Assembly (NCBI RefSeq): GCF_000832305.1
Contig: NZ_CP010537.1
Span: 2,976,001-3,040,000, forward strand
Reading direction: 5' to 3'
Source: Cupriavidus basilensis
Lineage (GTDB): Bacteria; Pseudomonadota; Gammaproteobacteria; Burkholderiales; Burkholderiaceae
DNA: 64,000 bases
Made by a program: the position numbers and the translations under genes
Notes under the pieces: generated by a model
Database searches by the model: none
Seen by the model: the letters and a program-made list of their open reading frames with translations, nothing else
Told to the model about the DNA's origin: nothing
In this document: one piece after another, positions 1 through 8,770 of the stretch
Numbering within the stretch: the stretch's first letter is position 1
How the letters are laid out: each line of letters opens with the position of its first letter

Positions 1-291
1 TTCCGCATCCACCCGAGCGCCATACGGTTTATCGGCGGCGTCGGCCGGATGGGCTGGATCGGGCAATCGGCGTGGGACGCCTTGCCGCAGGTGGCGCCAG
101 GCGTCGAGGCCGGGATCGTGCAAGCGGCGTCGCTCGCCGCGCCGGGCGGCGTACGCGTGCTTGGCGTGGATGGCTATGGCATTGACTATGACATCGCGGG
201 GCACCGCCGCCGCAGGTGCTTTCCCCATGCACCCATCGCGCCGAACGCGTTGGAGGCGACGGCCCTGGCCATTGCGGCCAGCCTCGGCTGA
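1..291 (+). CDS. HugZ/pyridoxamine 5'-phosphate oxidase-like protein, C-terminal part (5' end outside window)
   Basis: The reading frame is open from the first base to a TGA at 289-291, so only the last 96 or so residues are present. The segment HPSAIRFIGGVGRMGWI resembles the end of the FMN-binding split-barrel domain of HugZ-type proteins. The tail after it (a VDGYGIDYDI stretch, then basic residues and CFPHAPI) fits the small DUF2470-like C-terminal domain of that family. Such proteins bind FMN or heme and are linked to heme use. The family call rests on short motifs only, and the catalytic part lies outside the window. Confidence 0.5.
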   Translation, partial: FRIHPSAIRFIGGVGRMGWIGQSAWDALPQVAPGVEAGIVQAASLAAPGGVRVLGVDGYGIDYDIAGHRRRRCFPHAPIAPNALEATALAIAASLG

Positions 292-366
292 AGCAGCCTT
301 TGCCGCCCTCAGGCGATGCGCAGCACGTGGACTCCGCTGCGTAGGAAAAACAAAGGTGGAATCTAG

Positions 367-822
367 CGGTCGATCGAGGCCGGCCGGCTCGCCGTCCGGG
401 AGCAAGAGAAACTCCTGGCCGAAAGCGCATCGTTCGCCGTCGATACCACGCTCTCTGGCAAGCGAGAACTGATCCTGATGGGACGGGCCAAGGCTGCCGG
501 CTACAAAGTCAATCTCGTCTTCGTCGGCGGCCCCGATCCAGGCCTTTGCATCGCGCGGATCGCCCAGTGAACGGCCGCGGGAGGTCACTGGGTGCCCCCC
601 GGAGATGTAAGGCGCCGCCACGCCCGAAGCCTTGCCAATTTCGCTCCCGCGTTTGAGATTGCAGACAGGACCTTTGCGCTGGACAACTCCGCTCTGCGTT
701 CACGCCTGATTCTGTCCAGGGAAAACGACCGCATGCGCCAGCGCTCTTCCAGGCTGCCGCAATGGGCCTTGGATGCATTTCCTGCCCGGCTCTTGCCCCA
801 GCTCGCCGGACCACGGTATTAG
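367..822 (+). pseudogene. zeta-toxin family gene remnant (N-terminus lost, in-frame stop)
   Basis: One frame reads EAGRLAV, then FAVDTTLSGKRE, AKAAGYKVNLVFVGGPDP and IARIAQ. It then meets TGA at 568-570 and continues in the same frame as TAAGGHWVPPGDVRRRHARS and FEIADRTFALDNS. This is the expected order of motifs in zeta-type UDP-sugar/ATP kinases: the ETTLS-like strand, then GGHxVP, RRxxRS and DNS. The TGA stands where an Arg codon (CGA) would be expected, so a single C-to-T change explains it. The N-terminal Walker A part is missing and a TAG precedes the remnant at 364-366. No epsilon-type antitoxin is seen. The gene is very probably inactive. Confidence 0.7.
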
Positions 823-887
823 GCCGCATGCCCGAGCACAGCAGAAAGAAGGCCAACCAAAAGCAAGATCAACCAACTGTGGTAGCC

Positions 888-917
888 GTGTTTCCCGCCC
901 GAAGGGGCGGGAAACAC
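888..917. repeat. perfect 13-bp hairpin
   Basis: GTGTTTCCCGCCC (888-900) and GGGCGGGAAACAC (905-917) are perfect complements around a GAAG loop. No T-run follows, so this looks like a REP-type intergenic palindrome rather than a classical terminator. Confidence 0.7.
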
Positions 918-963
918 CCAAGCGCGATGCGAAGCGAGCCGTGAAGGTGTGCCAAGGCCGTAT

Positions 964-1087
964 GGGGCGCCTCGGGATTCGGCGAAAAGAGCGGAAAAGA
1001 GGGACCCATGTCTGAGTATCGCCTTAAGGCGATGCGAGTTTGGGTCCCGGCCGCTCTTTTCGTCGAATCCCGAGGGGTAGTCGCCCC
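964..1087. repeat. long imperfect palindrome (MITE-like)
   Basis: The arms at 970-994 and 1051-1075 match at 24 of 25 positions as reverse complements. Inside them GGGACCCA (1001-1008) pairs with TGGGTCCC (1041-1048), and the centre holds the perfect palindrome ATCGCCTTAAGGCGAT (1018-1033). The whole could extrude as a cruciform. No transposase is nearby. It may be a non-autonomous repeat element. Confidence 0.6.
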
Positions 1088-1106
1088 ATCCGGCGCGCCT
1101 TTTTTG

Positions 1107-1136
1107 CCTACTTTTTTGGCAAGACAAAAAAGTAGG
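1107..1136. terminator. 12-bp stem-loop, possible bidirectional terminator
   Basis: CCTACTTTTTTG (1107-1118) and CAAAAAAGTAGG (1125-1136) form a perfect stem with loop GCAAGA. The A/T run lies inside the stem, so the structure could act on either strand. It ends the palindrome cluster. Confidence 0.45.
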
Positions 1137-1198
1137 TCGCCGCGCCGCAGGCGTGGTGAAACTGCCGTTGCCTTTTACGTCAAGCAGTTGCAGTTGCT

Positions 1199-1237
1199 CT
1201 CAATCCCCCCCAATCCCCCCCCCAATCCCCCCCCAAT
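1199..1237. repeat. C-rich direct repeats (CAAT followed by C-runs)
   Basis: Four CAAT blocks are separated by runs of 6 to 9 cytosines just upstream of the IclR-type gene. Such homopolymer tracts are prone to slippage. Confidence 0.6.
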
Positions 1238-1302
1238 GCCGGCGCCGCCAAAGCCCACCACAGCAAAAAGCGAATCAAGCCTTGATACACCGCTAGTGAC
1301 CA

Positions 1303-2259
1303 ATGCCTCTGCGGAAGTACAATCAAATCGTCTCGTTTTCCGGAACGGAGTCCGAATTGAAATCGGCAACAGTAGCGGCACCCAAAAAAGCGCCTTCCGA
1401 GGCCCCCAAGAACAAACCCGCAAAACCCGCGCGCGCGAAGGCGTCCCTGCGCCTGGAAGAACCGGCCGCCGCGGCGCCGGTCACGAGCATGGCAGCCGAC
1501 GCGGCAGCGGCGGACCGCGATACCCCCACGCTGCGCGCCTTCGCCCTGCTCGAATTCCTGGTTGCGGCCGACCGCCCCTTGTCGCTGGCGGAAATCATGC
1601 AGGGTTTCGAAGCACCCAAGGCTTCGCTGCACCGCATGCTTGGCGCGCTGGAGGCCGGCGGGCTGGTAATCCGCGAGCCGGGCGCGCGCAATGCTTATGC
1701 CGTGGGGCCGCGCCTGTCGCGCCTTGGCGTGGCCATCGTCACGCATTCGGGTACGCGGCAGTTGCGCCATGCCATCCTGGCGCGGCTGGTGGCGGACATC
1801 GGCGAAACGGTCAACTTGACCATGCTGCACGAAACCTCGGTGCTGTACCTGGACCGCATGGAAGCGCCGTGGCCGCTGCGGCTGGACCTGAAGCCGGGCT
1901 CGCGCGTGCCGCTGCACTGCTCGGCCAGCGGCAAGCTGCTGCTATCGCTGCTGCCGCGCGAGCAGCGCGCCGCGCTGGTGCGGCAGCTGCCGCTGGAGCG
2001 CTTTACGCCCAACACGGTTACCAATGTGGAATTGCTCGAAGCCGAGCTGGACCGCAGCGCGCACAAGCAGCTTGGCGTGGACAACGAAGAGTTCGTGGCG
2101 GGGATCTCCTGCGTGGCCGTGCCGGTGCGCGATGAGCGCGGGCAGGTGGTGGCGGCGCTGGCGGTGCATGCGCCTACGGCGCGCTCGCCACTGTCGCGCT
2201 CGCTGGAGTTCGTGCCGCGCCTGCAGGAAACGGCGAGGGAGCTGGCCGCTACGTTCTGA
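1303..2259 (+). CDS. IclR-family transcriptional regulator
   Basis: A 318-residue protein. A low-complexity Ala/Lys/Pro head of about 65 residues is followed by a winged helix (LRAFALLEFL to APKASLHRMLGALEAGGL) and the IclR effector domain, with the family signature around PLHCSASGKLLLSLL and the late GISCVAVPV strand. IclR proteins usually sense small organic acids and control a nearby catabolic gene. The gene converges on a TctC-type gene followed upstream by a 2-hydroxyacid dehydrogenase, a plausible target set. The start is uncertain: ATG 1303 gives the longest frame, but TTG 1357 would remove 18 unconserved residues. Confidence 0.85.
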   Translation: MPLRKYNQIVSFSGTESELKSATVAAPKKAPSEAPKNKPAKPARAKASLRLEEPAAAAPVTSMAADAAAADRDTPTLRAFALLEFLVAADRPLSLAEIMQGFEAPKASLHRMLGALEAGGLVIREPGARNAYAVGPRLSRLGVAIVTHSGTRQLRHAILARLVADIGETVNLTMLHETSVLYLDRMEAPWPLRLDLKPGSRVPLHCSASGKLLLSLLPREQRAALVRQLPLERFTPNTVTNVELLEAELDRSAHKQLGVDNEEFVAGISCVAVPVRDERGQVVAALAVHAPTARSPLSRSLEFVPRLQETARELAATF

Positions 2260-2269
2260 GCGAGCGTTT

Positions 2270-2313
2270 GGCATCCAGCCCCCTGAGCGTCGCCGCTATT
2301 CAGGCTGGATGCC
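2270..2313. terminator. inverted repeat between convergent genes
   Basis: GGCATCCAGCC (2270-2280) and GGCTGGATGCC (2303-2313) are perfect 11-bp complements with a 22-nt loop. The right arm lies inside the end of the tctC-type gene. The position between two converging genes suggests a shared terminator, but there is no T-run. Confidence 0.4.
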
Positions 2314-3255
2314 TGCCGTCTTGATGATCGAGCCCCAGCGAGCGAGCTCGGCAAGCTGGAATCTGGCCAGCTCCTCTGGCGACGACACCTTGACCTCCAT
2401 GCCGTTCTCCATCACGAAATGGCGGATGGATTCGGTCGCCATGGCGTTGCGCATCAGCGCATTGAGCCGGTTGATGATCGGCGCCGGCGTGCCTGCCGGC
2501 GCGTACAGCCCGTTCCAGTAGCCGGACTCATAGCCCTTCACGCCTTGCTCCGCGATGGTCGGCACGTTGGGCAGCAGCGGCGAGCGCTGCGGGCTGCTGA
2601 CGCCGAGCGCGCGCAGCTTGCCGGCCTTGATTTGCGGCAGGCTGGTGGTCAGGTCGACGATCATCACATCGGTCTGTCCGGCCACCAGGTCGATCACGGC
2701 GGCCGGATTGGCCTTGTAGGGCACGTACGTGAGTTTCGTGCCGGTCATGTGCTGGAATTGCTCGCTGGCAACCCGCGCCGATGATGAGCCGGAGCCGAAG
2801 GTCAGCTTGTCCGGCTCCTTCTTGGCCAGTGCGATGAACTCGGGCACGTTCGCGGCCTTCACGTTGGGGTTCACCACCATCACCATGTAGCCCTGGACCA
2901 CCTGGCCGATCGGCGCGAAGTCCTTGATGGGGTTGTAGGGCAGGTTCTTCACCAGGTGCGGATTGGCCGCCTGCGTGGTGTTGGTGGTCATGAACAGGGT
3001 GTAGCCATCGGGCGCCGAGCGCGCGACAAGCTGCGCCGCGATGCCGCCGAATGCGCCGGGGCGGCTGTCGACGATGACCGGCTGGCCCGTCTGGCTGGTG
3101 ATCTGGGCACCGATTGCGCGGGCCAGGCCATCCGTGGTGCTGCCGGGGCTGGAACCGATCACGATGGTGACCGGCTTGGCCGGATAAGACTGCGCGCCGG
3201 CCATGCCGCACGCCAGCACGCTCACGGCCATTGCCGCCAGATATCTGATCTGCAT
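2296..3255 (-). CDS. TctC/Bug-type periplasmic solute-binding protein
   Basis: A 319-residue protein with a signal peptide ending near GMAGAQS. The mature start SYPAKPVTIVIG and the GFAPIGQ-like, SAPDGYTL and YWNGLYAPAGTP segments are hallmarks of the Bug family. These proteins capture carboxylic acids in the periplasm, often with a separate or absent TctAB membrane part; no TctAB is found here. ATG 3255 follows AGGAGA closely, so the longer upstream frame is not used. It lies 58 bp downstream of the hydroxyacid dehydrogenase, probably in one operon. The ligand cannot be read from the sequence. Confidence 0.88.
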   Translation of the reverse strand: MQIRYLAAMAVSVLACGMAGAQSYPAKPVTIVIGSSPGSTTDGLARAIGAQITSQTGQPVIVDSRPGAFGGIAAQLVARSAPDGYTLFMTTNTTQAANPHLVKNLPYNPIKDFAPIGQVVQGYMVMVVNPNVKAANVPEFIALAKKEPDKLTFGSGSSSARVASEQFQHMTGTKLTYVPYKANPAAVIDLVAGQTDVMIVDLTTSLPQIKAGKLRALGVSSPQRSPLLPNVPTIAEQGVKGYESGYWNGLYAPAGTPAPIINRLNALMRNAMATESIRHFVMENGMEVKVSSPEELARFQLAELARWGSIIKTAGIQPE

Positions 3256-3313
3256 CTTGTCTCCTCTCATTCTGATTCTTGACTTCCAGGCGAAATAACG
3301 GGGCTGCCAGCGC

Positions 3314-4267
3314 TCAGGTCGTGAGGCTGAACTCGGGCCGTTGCCCGGCAAGCGCCTGGGCAATGCTTGCCAGGACCATCTCCCCCATGGCGGCCCGCGT
3401 CTGGTGCGTGGCGCTGGCGCGGTGCGCTTGCAGCGTGACGTTGTCCAGCGCGAACAGGGCTTGCGGCACGTTCGGCTCATCGACGAAGACATCCAGCCCG
3501 GCGCCGGCGATGCCCCCGGATGTCAGCGCCGCGACCAGGTCGTCTTCCTTGACCAGCCGGCCGCGCGCGATGTTGATCAGGTAGCCATCCTTGCCCAGCG
3601 CGTCGAGCACCTCGGCATTGACGATGCCCTCCGCCTTGTCCGCGGCGGCGGCAAGAATCAGCGCATCGCTCTGGCGGGCCAGTGCCACGAGGCCGGGCAC
3701 GAAGGTGTGGGGGACGTCATCCATTGCCTTGAGATCGGTGTAGGCAACGGGGCAACCGAACGCCGTCATGCGCGCCGCGATGGCCCGGCCCACGCGGCCC
3801 ATGCCGACGATGCCCACGCGCATGCCGCTGACGCGGCGGGCCAGCGGGATAGCGCTTGGCTGCGGATGGCGGACCCAGTCGCCGGCGCGGATAAACCGGT
3901 CGCCCGCGCACATGCCACGGCACGTGGCGATCAACAGGCCCACGGCGAGATCCGCGACGTCCTCGGTCAGCGCCCCGAACGTCCCGGTCACCGGCAGGCC
4001 GCGCGCGCGGGCATATTCGAGGTCGACCGCATCGGTGCCGACGCCGTTGACCGCCACCACCTGAAGCGCGGGCAGTTGCGCCATCATCTCCCTGGTAATG
4101 CCGGTGTGGCCGCCGGTGATGACCGCGCGGATGGTGGGCCCGTGCTCGCGCAGATAGGCGTCCTTGTCGGTTTGCTCGAACAAGCGGTGCATGGTGTAGA
4201 GCGAATCCAGCTTGTCGTTGATGGCAGGGATGAGGATCGGGTTCAGCTGCAGGATGTTGGCTTTCAT
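3314..4267 (-). CDS. D-2-hydroxyacid dehydrogenase (glyoxylate/hydroxypyruvate reductase-like)
   Basis: A 317-residue NAD(P)-dependent oxidoreductase. The Rossmann motif is GMGRVG. The catalytic Arg lies in NIARGR, the Glu in VDEPNVP and the His in LQAHRAS. The usual family motif at the last site is TPHxA, so LQAHRAS is a variant. Enzymes of this family reduce hydroxypyruvate, glyoxylate or other 2-keto acids. ATG 4267 is chosen because homology-like sequence begins at MKANILQLNP; the upstream extension is unrelated. It is probably cotranscribed with the TctC-type gene and divergent from the lactonase gene. Substrate unknown. Confidence 0.85.
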   Translation of the reverse strand: MKANILQLNPILIPAINDKLDSLYTMHRLFEQTDKDAYLREHGPTIRAVITGGHTGITREMMAQLPALQVVAVNGVGTDAVDLEYARARGLPVTGTFGALTEDVADLAVGLLIATCRGMCAGDRFIRAGDWVRHPQPSAIPLARRVSGMRVGIVGMGRVGRAIAARMTAFGCPVAYTDLKAMDDVPHTFVPGLVALARQSDALILAAAADKAEGIVNAEVLDALGKDGYLINIARGRLVKEDDLVAALTSGGIAGAGLDVFVDEPNVPQALFALDNVTLQAHRASATHQTRAAMGEMVLASIAQALAGQRPEFSLTT

Positions 4268-4328
4268 ACGGTGAGTCCTATCTGGAAGGTGCGGTTTCGC
4301 GTGACCTGTTTCGGCGCCAAACTTATAC

Positions 4329-4341
4329 GTCATCCTATGAC
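4329..4341. promoter_or_regulatory. dyad GTCAT-CCT-ATGAC, possible operator
   Basis: A perfect inverted repeat upstream of the hydroxyacid dehydrogenase gene. Its shape (GTnnT-N3-AnnAC) matches that of the dyad at 4451, which suggests one regulator, perhaps of the FadR/GntR or IclR type, binds both. Confidence 0.4.
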
Positions 4342-4442
4342 TAAGGAGGCATTGAAACAAGAAGGAAATCGGGTATTCAGGGTTTACACTCTGCTAAATT
4401 GGAGGAAACCGAAAATCGCTCGCACTGACTCTTGGATTTCCT

Positions 4443-4463
4443 TATAATTTGTTGTATGACAAC
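4443..4463 (+). promoter_or_regulatory. TATAAT box and adjoining dyad GTTGT-ATG-ACAAC
   Basis: A perfect -10 hexamer TATAAT (4443-4448) faces the lactonase gene and is followed at once by the dyad at 4451-4463. A repressor bound there would cover the transcription start. No good -35 box is seen at normal spacing. Confidence 0.45.
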
Positions 4464-4539
4464 GTAACACAAAGAGCAGCCTGAGGCGCATACTAGAATC
4501 AAGAGGCCGCTCGGTCCCTGATGTCCAAGCCGATAGATC

Positions 4540-5442
4540 ATGATCACTGACGCACCCATCGACCTGATTGCCGATGTCCGCAATGCGGTCGGCGAAAGCC
4601 CGTTCTGGGATACGCAGACGCAATGCCTGTACTGGTCGGACATCCCCGCCCGGACGCTGTTCGAATGGCGCGCCGCAAACGCGGCAATCCGTACCTGGGA
4701 GTTGCCCGAAATGGCGGGATGCATCGCCCCGGCCAGCGCCGGTGGCTTTGTCGCCGGCATGCAGAGCGGCCTGTTCCACCTGCAGCCACAGCCCGATGGC
4801 AGCATGGCCAGCCGCAGGCTCGCCAGCGTCGCGCACCCTGCCCCCTCCATGCGATTCAACGACGGCCGGTGTGATCGGCAAGGCCGGTTCTGGGCGGGCA
4901 CCATGCACCTCGACATGCATCCGGCGCAATCGATTGGCTCGGTGTATCGCTTCGACGCGCGCGGCCTGCAGCAGCAGATCGAGGGACTGATCGTTCCCAA
5001 CGGGATGGCATGGTCGCCCGACGGACGCACGATGTACCTGTCGGACTCGCATCCGGATGTGCAGGCAATCTGGGCGTTCGACTACGATGCCGCAAACGGC
5101 GTGGCCAGCCGGCGGCGCCTGTGGATCGACATGCGGCAATATCCGGGGCGCCCGGACGGCGCTGCGGTGGACGTTGATGGCTGCTACTGGATCTGCGGGA
5201 ATGACGCAGGCGTCGTGCACCGCTTTACGCCAGAGGGGCGCCTGGACCGCAGCATCGCGCTTCCCGTGAAAAAGCCGGCGATGTGCGCCTTTGGCGGCGC
5301 CGACATGAAGACCTTGTTCGTCACGTCGATTCGCCCGGCCGATGCGTCGGTGCAAGCCGAGCAGCCGCTGGCCGGCGGGGTATTCGCTGTTCGCCCCGGT
5401 GTCGCTGGTATTGCGGAGCGCGCATTCCAGCTGGCCGCGTGA
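4540..5442 (+). CDS. SMP-30/gluconolactonase/LRE family protein
   Basis: A 300-residue six-bladed beta-propeller of the senescence-marker/lactonase family. Expected metal ligands are visible: Glu in GESPFW near residue 19, Asn in MRFNDGR, Asn in VPNGMAWSPDG and Asp in PDGAAVDVDG. These enzymes hydrolyse sugar-acid lactones with a bound divalent metal. It is divergent from the hydroxyacid dehydrogenase and shares its 270-bp control region, so the three genes 2296-5442 may form a small sugar-acid or hydroxyacid route. The true lactone is not known. Confidence 0.87.
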   Translation: MITDAPIDLIADVRNAVGESPFWDTQTQCLYWSDIPARTLFEWRAANAAIRTWELPEMAGCIAPASAGGFVAGMQSGLFHLQPQPDGSMASRRLASVAHPAPSMRFNDGRCDRQGRFWAGTMHLDMHPAQSIGSVYRFDARGLQQQIEGLIVPNGMAWSPDGRTMYLSDSHPDVQAIWAFDYDAANGVASRRRLWIDMRQYPGRPDGAAVDVDGCYWICGNDAGVVHRFTPEGRLDRSIALPVKKPAMCAFGGADMKTLFVTSIRPADASVQAEQPLAGGVFAVRPGVAGIAERAFQLAA

Positions 5443-5538
5443 CCGGCCGATCGGGCTGCGGGCACGGCTAAAGCGGCAGGAGGGGCATGAGCGGCAGGAG
5501 CCGGGCAGCGCATGCCGCCGCCCGGTCGGTCACAGGCT

Positions 5539-6414
5539 TTACATCCTCCCCTTCCAGGGCACCAGCCACTTCTCCGTCTTGCGCATCAGCAGATCGAAGG
5601 TATAGGCAATCAGGCCGATCAGCCCGATGCCCATGATCACCACATCCGTGCGCAGGAAGTTCGACGCGTTGAGCACCATCTGCCCCAGGCCCGAGGTGGC
5701 GGCCACCATCTCCGCCGCGACCAGCGTGGTCCAGCCAAAGCCGATGGCGATCCGCATGCCGGTCAGGATGTCCGGCAGCGCGGCGGGGATCACCACATGG
5801 CGGATCACCTGCCAGCGGTTGGCGCCCATCGAATACGCCGCGTTGATCTGCTCGATGGTGACCGAGCGCACGCCGGCCTGCGCGGACATCGCCAGCGGCG
5901 CAAAGCAAGCCAGGAAGATCAGCAGGATCTTGGACGTTTCATCGATGCCGAACCAGATCACGATCAGCGGCAGGTAGGCCAGCGGCGGCAGCGGGCGATA
6001 GAACTCGATCGGCGGATCGAAGACGCCGCGCGCAATGCGCGACACACCCATCATCACGCCGATCGGCACCGCCGTGACGGTGGCCAGCGCAAAGGCGCCG
6101 AACACGCGCACCATGCTGGCGCGAAAGTGCTCGGTCAGCGGCAGGCCGCCCTGCACATTGCCGTTCCAGGCATCGATAAACGCGTTGATGATGGCTTCCG
6201 GCGTGGGCAGGAACAGCGGCGGCAGCCAGCGCAGGTGGCTGCCGATCCACCAGAGCGCCAGCAGCGACACCACGGTGATGGTGGAGATGCGTGAACTGGA
6301 ACCTTCGCCCGGCAAGCGGTAGCCGGAGACGGCCTTCATGCGGCGCGCGGGCGGCTTGGCGGCCACGGCGGCGGTGCCCGGCGCGGGCTCGAGTCTTTGA
6401 GCAGAAGCAGACAT
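5539..6414 (-). CDS. tauC: taurine/sulfonate ABC transporter permease
   Basis: A 291-residue inner-membrane permease with about six membrane spans and the cytoplasmic EAA loop (AAYSMGANRWQVIRHVVIP) that docks the ATPase. The sequence is of the SsuC/TauC type. A short hydrophilic head precedes the first span. ATG 6414 is preferred to the further upstream ATG because it leaves a 10-bp gap after tauB. It is the third gene of a tauA-tauB-tauC operon and lies next to xsc and pta, which supports taurine as the substrate. Confidence 0.88.
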   Translation of the reverse strand: MSASAQRLEPAPGTAAVAAKPPARRMKAVSGYRLPGEGSSSRISTITVVSLLALWWIGSHLRWLPPLFLPTPEAIINAFIDAWNGNVQGGLPLTEHFRASMVRVFGAFALATVTAVPIGVMMGVSRIARGVFDPPIEFYRPLPPLAYLPLIVIWFGIDETSKILLIFLACFAPLAMSAQAGVRSVTIEQINAAYSMGANRWQVIRHVVIPAALPDILTGMRIAIGFGWTTLVAAEMVAATSGLGQMVLNASNFLRTDVVIMGIGLIGLIAYTFDLLMRKTEKWLVPWKGRM

Positions 6415-6424
6415 GTCGGACTCC

Positions 6425-7201
6425 TCAGGGCGTGGCATGGATCAGGTTGACGATTTCTTCGCGGTACCGGATGAACTCCGGATCGGCCTTGACCTCGCGG
6501 GCGTTGCCGCAGGCAATGAAGCGTCGGGCGAAGGGCAGCTCATAGGTATGCGCGATGCGGCCCGGCGAGGGCGTCATCACGATCAGCCGCGTTGCCAGGA
6601 ACAGCGCTTCCTCCACACTGTGGGTGATGAAGAACACGATCTTCTGCTCCGCCGCCCACAGCTTGAGGATCAGCGCCTGGATCGTCTCGCGCGTGAGCGC
6701 ATCGAGCGCGCCGAGCGGCTCATCCATCAGCATCACCGCCGGATCGTTGGCAAGCGTGCGGGCAATGCCCACGCGCTGCTGCATGCCGCCAGAGAGCTGG
6801 TAGACCGGCTTGGCCGCCACTTTCTCCAGGCCGACCAGCGCCAGCTTTTCCTGGGCGATGCGCAGGCGCTCGGCGCGCGGCACGCCGCGCAGCCGCAGGC
6901 CCAGCGCCACGTTGTCCAGCACATTGAGCCAGGGCATCAATGCATGCTTCTGGAACACGACGCCGCGCTCTGCACCCGGGCCGTGCACGGATTTGCCATC
7001 GAGGCGGATCTCGCCTTCCGAGGGTTGCATGAATCCGGCGATGCACGATAGCAAGGTCGTCTTGCCGCACCCGGAAGCACCGAGCGCGACCACGAAATCA
7101 CCGCGCTCCATGGTGAGATTGACTTGCGACAGGGCCAGCGTATCGGCGCCACCGCGGCCGCCGTAGTTCACGCTCAGGTTGTCGATTTCGAGTCTGGCCA
7201 T
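6425..7201 (-). CDS. tauB: taurine/sulfonate ABC transporter ATPase
   Basis: A 258-residue ABC ATPase with Walker [10 protein letters not shown], signature LSGGMQQR, Walker B VMLMDEP and switch His in ITHS. It powers the TauC permease from the cytoplasmic side. The start at [11 protein letters not shown] (ATG 7201) is where family similarity begins; a much longer frame upstream runs back into tauA in another frame and is spurious. Middle gene of tauABC. Confidence 0.9.
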   Translation of the reverse strand: MARLEIDNLSVNYGGRGGADTLALSQVNLTMERGDFVVALGASGCGKTTLLSCIAGFMQPSEGEIRLDGKSVHGPGAERGVVFQKHALMPWLNVLDNVALGLRLRGVPRAERLRIAQEKLALVGLEKVAAKPVYQLSGGMQQRVGIARTLANDPAVMLMDEPLGALDALTRETIQALILKLWAAEQKIVFFITHSVEEALFLATRLIVMTPSPGRIAHTYELPFARRFIACGNAREVKADPEFIRYREEIVNLIHATP

Positions 7202-7272
7202 AGCTGCAAACTTCCTGAAAAGAGGATTCAAGGCCGCGCGGCCAGCGTCGCCCGCCGCGCGGCACCGGCAAA

Positions 7273-8286
7273 TCAGGCCGGCGTCCTGGTGGCGAGGGCG
7301 CGCTTCACCCACTCCGCATTCACCCCCGGGCCGTAGTCCGGCAACACGGTCTGGATCGTGCCCTGCTCCTTCAGGAATTGCGCCGCCGATTGCAGGGCCT
7401 TGGCCGCGCCGCCGCCCAGCCAGCGGGACGAGGCTTGCTCCTCCAGCGTGGGGAAACCGTACAGCGCCATGCTGGCCGGCACCGCCTCGGGCTTGGCGCC
7501 CGAGACCTTGGCCACCGCCTTCACCATCGGCGACTCCGGGGTCCATGCCGCCTTGTCCTGGCGATACTTGTCATCCGCCGCGGCCAGGATCTTGACGAAC
7601 TTGACCATGAACTCGGGGTTCTCCCGCGCAAACTTCTTGTTGGCGATCATGCCGTCGAAGGTAGCCTTGCCGGTCTCGGCGGCGATCTTGCCGGAGGTCA
7701 CCAGCACCTTGCCCGATTGCTTGAGCTTGGCCAGCACCGGGTCCCAGATGAAGGTGGCGTCGATGTCGCCGCGCTCCCAGGCCGCGGCCACTTCGGGCGG
7801 CCGCATGTTCATGATCTTGACGTCCTTGGGATTGATCTTGGCCTGCTCCAGCGCCACCAGCGTGTGGTAGTGCGTGGTGGAGACAAAAGGCACGCCCACC
7901 CGCTTGCCTTTGAGGTCTGCCACGCTGTTGATATTGCTGCCGTTGCGCGCCACCATGGCCTCGGCCGCGTTGATGTCGTCAAGGATCCAGAACAACTCCA
8001 CTTCCAGCCCCTGCGACAACGCCGAGGCAATCGGCGAGGTACCGGCTTCGCCGATGGCAATCTGGCCCGACGCCATGGCGCGGATCACGTCGCCGCCGCC
8101 GCCGAACTGGCGGAACGAGACCTTGTAGCCGGTCTGCTTCTCGACTTCCTTCATGTCCTGCGCATAGCGCCACGGCACCACCATATCCTGGTAGGCGATG
8201 ACAACTTCCTTGGTCTGCGCGTAGGCGCCCGGGGCAACAACGGCCGCCAGTACCACGCTTGCTGCAAGCTGCTTGAACCAACGCAT
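7273..8286 (-). CDS. tauA: taurine-binding periplasmic protein
   Basis: A 337-residue binding protein with a signal peptide (hydrophobic core [10 protein letters not shown], cleavage near AYAQ). The mature part has the TauA/SsuA pattern: [16 protein letters not shown], the [21 protein letters not shown] region and [20 protein letters not shown] helices. It delivers the sulfonate to TauBC. ATG 8286 has AGGAGG at good distance; the frame extends upstream without a ribosome site. First gene of tauABC and divergent from xsc copy 1 across 484 bp. Confidence 0.9.
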   Translation of the reverse strand: MRWFKQLAASVVLAAVVAPGAYAQTKEVVIAYQDMVVPWRYAQDMKEVEKQTGYKVSFRQFGGGGDVIRAMASGQIAIGEAGTSPIASALSQGLEVELFWILDDINAAEAMVARNGSNINSVADLKGKRVGVPFVSTTHYHTLVALEQAKINPKDVKIMNMRPPEVAAAWERGDIDATFIWDPVLAKLKQSGKVLVTSGKIAAETGKATFDGMIANKKFARENPEFMVKFVKILAAADDKYRQDKAAWTPESPMVKAVAKVSGAKPEAVPASMALYGFPTLEEQASSRWLGGGAAKALQSAAQFLKEQGTIQTVLPDYGPGVNAEWVKRALATRTPA

Positions 8287-8676
8287 GATGAACCTCCTCA
8301 AGATGAACGGTGTGATGTGCTGTGGCGGAGACCGCCGGCAGGGAAAGCCCGGCACCAGGGCGGTGCCTGCTCGAGGAGGAAGAGGTGATAAGCATGAGGC
8401 ATGCCAGTGTCTCCATCTGGTTGGGACGTCTTTGCGTCCTCTCCTTTCTTAGCGGCGCTCTGCGCATTGGCGAGTCGTCGCGGCGTGCACCAGGCGCTTT
8501 GGCAAGCCGCGCTGGGCAAGGTGTAACCGTATGGTAGAAAGCGGCCCGCCGCCGGGTTAGAGCCAGCGAGGACCAACTGTGGGTCCACATGGGCGCGCAG
8601 GTCGAACTTGCGTCACTTTAAAGGGTATTTACTAGCGTTTTTAGGTACATGGCATTCCGTTTATCGGATTTTCTTA
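8287..8676. other. control region between tauA and xsc copy 1
   Basis: About 390 bp without a supported gene. It must hold the tauABC promoter on the minus strand, but I cannot place it with confidence. A small dyad GGACG-N6-CGTCC lies at 8424-8439. The xsc promoter at its right end is listed separately. Confidence 0.5.
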
Positions 8677-8705
8677 TTGACCATCGCTTAGTCTCATCCT
8701 ACATT
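8677..8705 (+). promoter_or_regulatory. promoter of xsc copy 1 (TTGACC-N17-TACATT)
   Basis: The -35 box TTGACC (8677-8682) and -10 box TACATT (8700-8705) are 17 bp apart. The second xsc gene carries the same two hexamers at the same spacing, which strongly supports the call. Confidence 0.7.
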
Positions 8706-8724
8706 TCGATCCACGAACACTTTT

Positions 8725-8741
8725 CGGAACATTTGGTTCCG
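8725..8741. promoter_or_regulatory. dyad CGGAAC-N5-GTTCCG in the xsc copy 1 leader
   Basis: A perfect inverted repeat about 20 bp past the -10 box and 29 bp before the ATG. A near-identical dyad occurs in the leader of xsc copy 2. A regulator such as the TauR-like protein could bind it; that link is inference. Confidence 0.55.
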
Positions 8742-8770
8742 TTTTGATCGAAGACCGGAGACACTACACC

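Larger units (their letters stand above)
823..1302. other. 480-bp gap holding inverted repeats, no gene
   Basis: No convincing coding sequence is present. The gap contains three palindromic structures and a run of C-rich direct repeats, listed separately. Short open frames here lack a ribosome site and any family resemblance. Confidence 0.6.

Noticed and set aside
5512..6294. Plus-strand frame opposite tauC
   Set aside because: Shadow of the permease gene; no start site or family resemblance.
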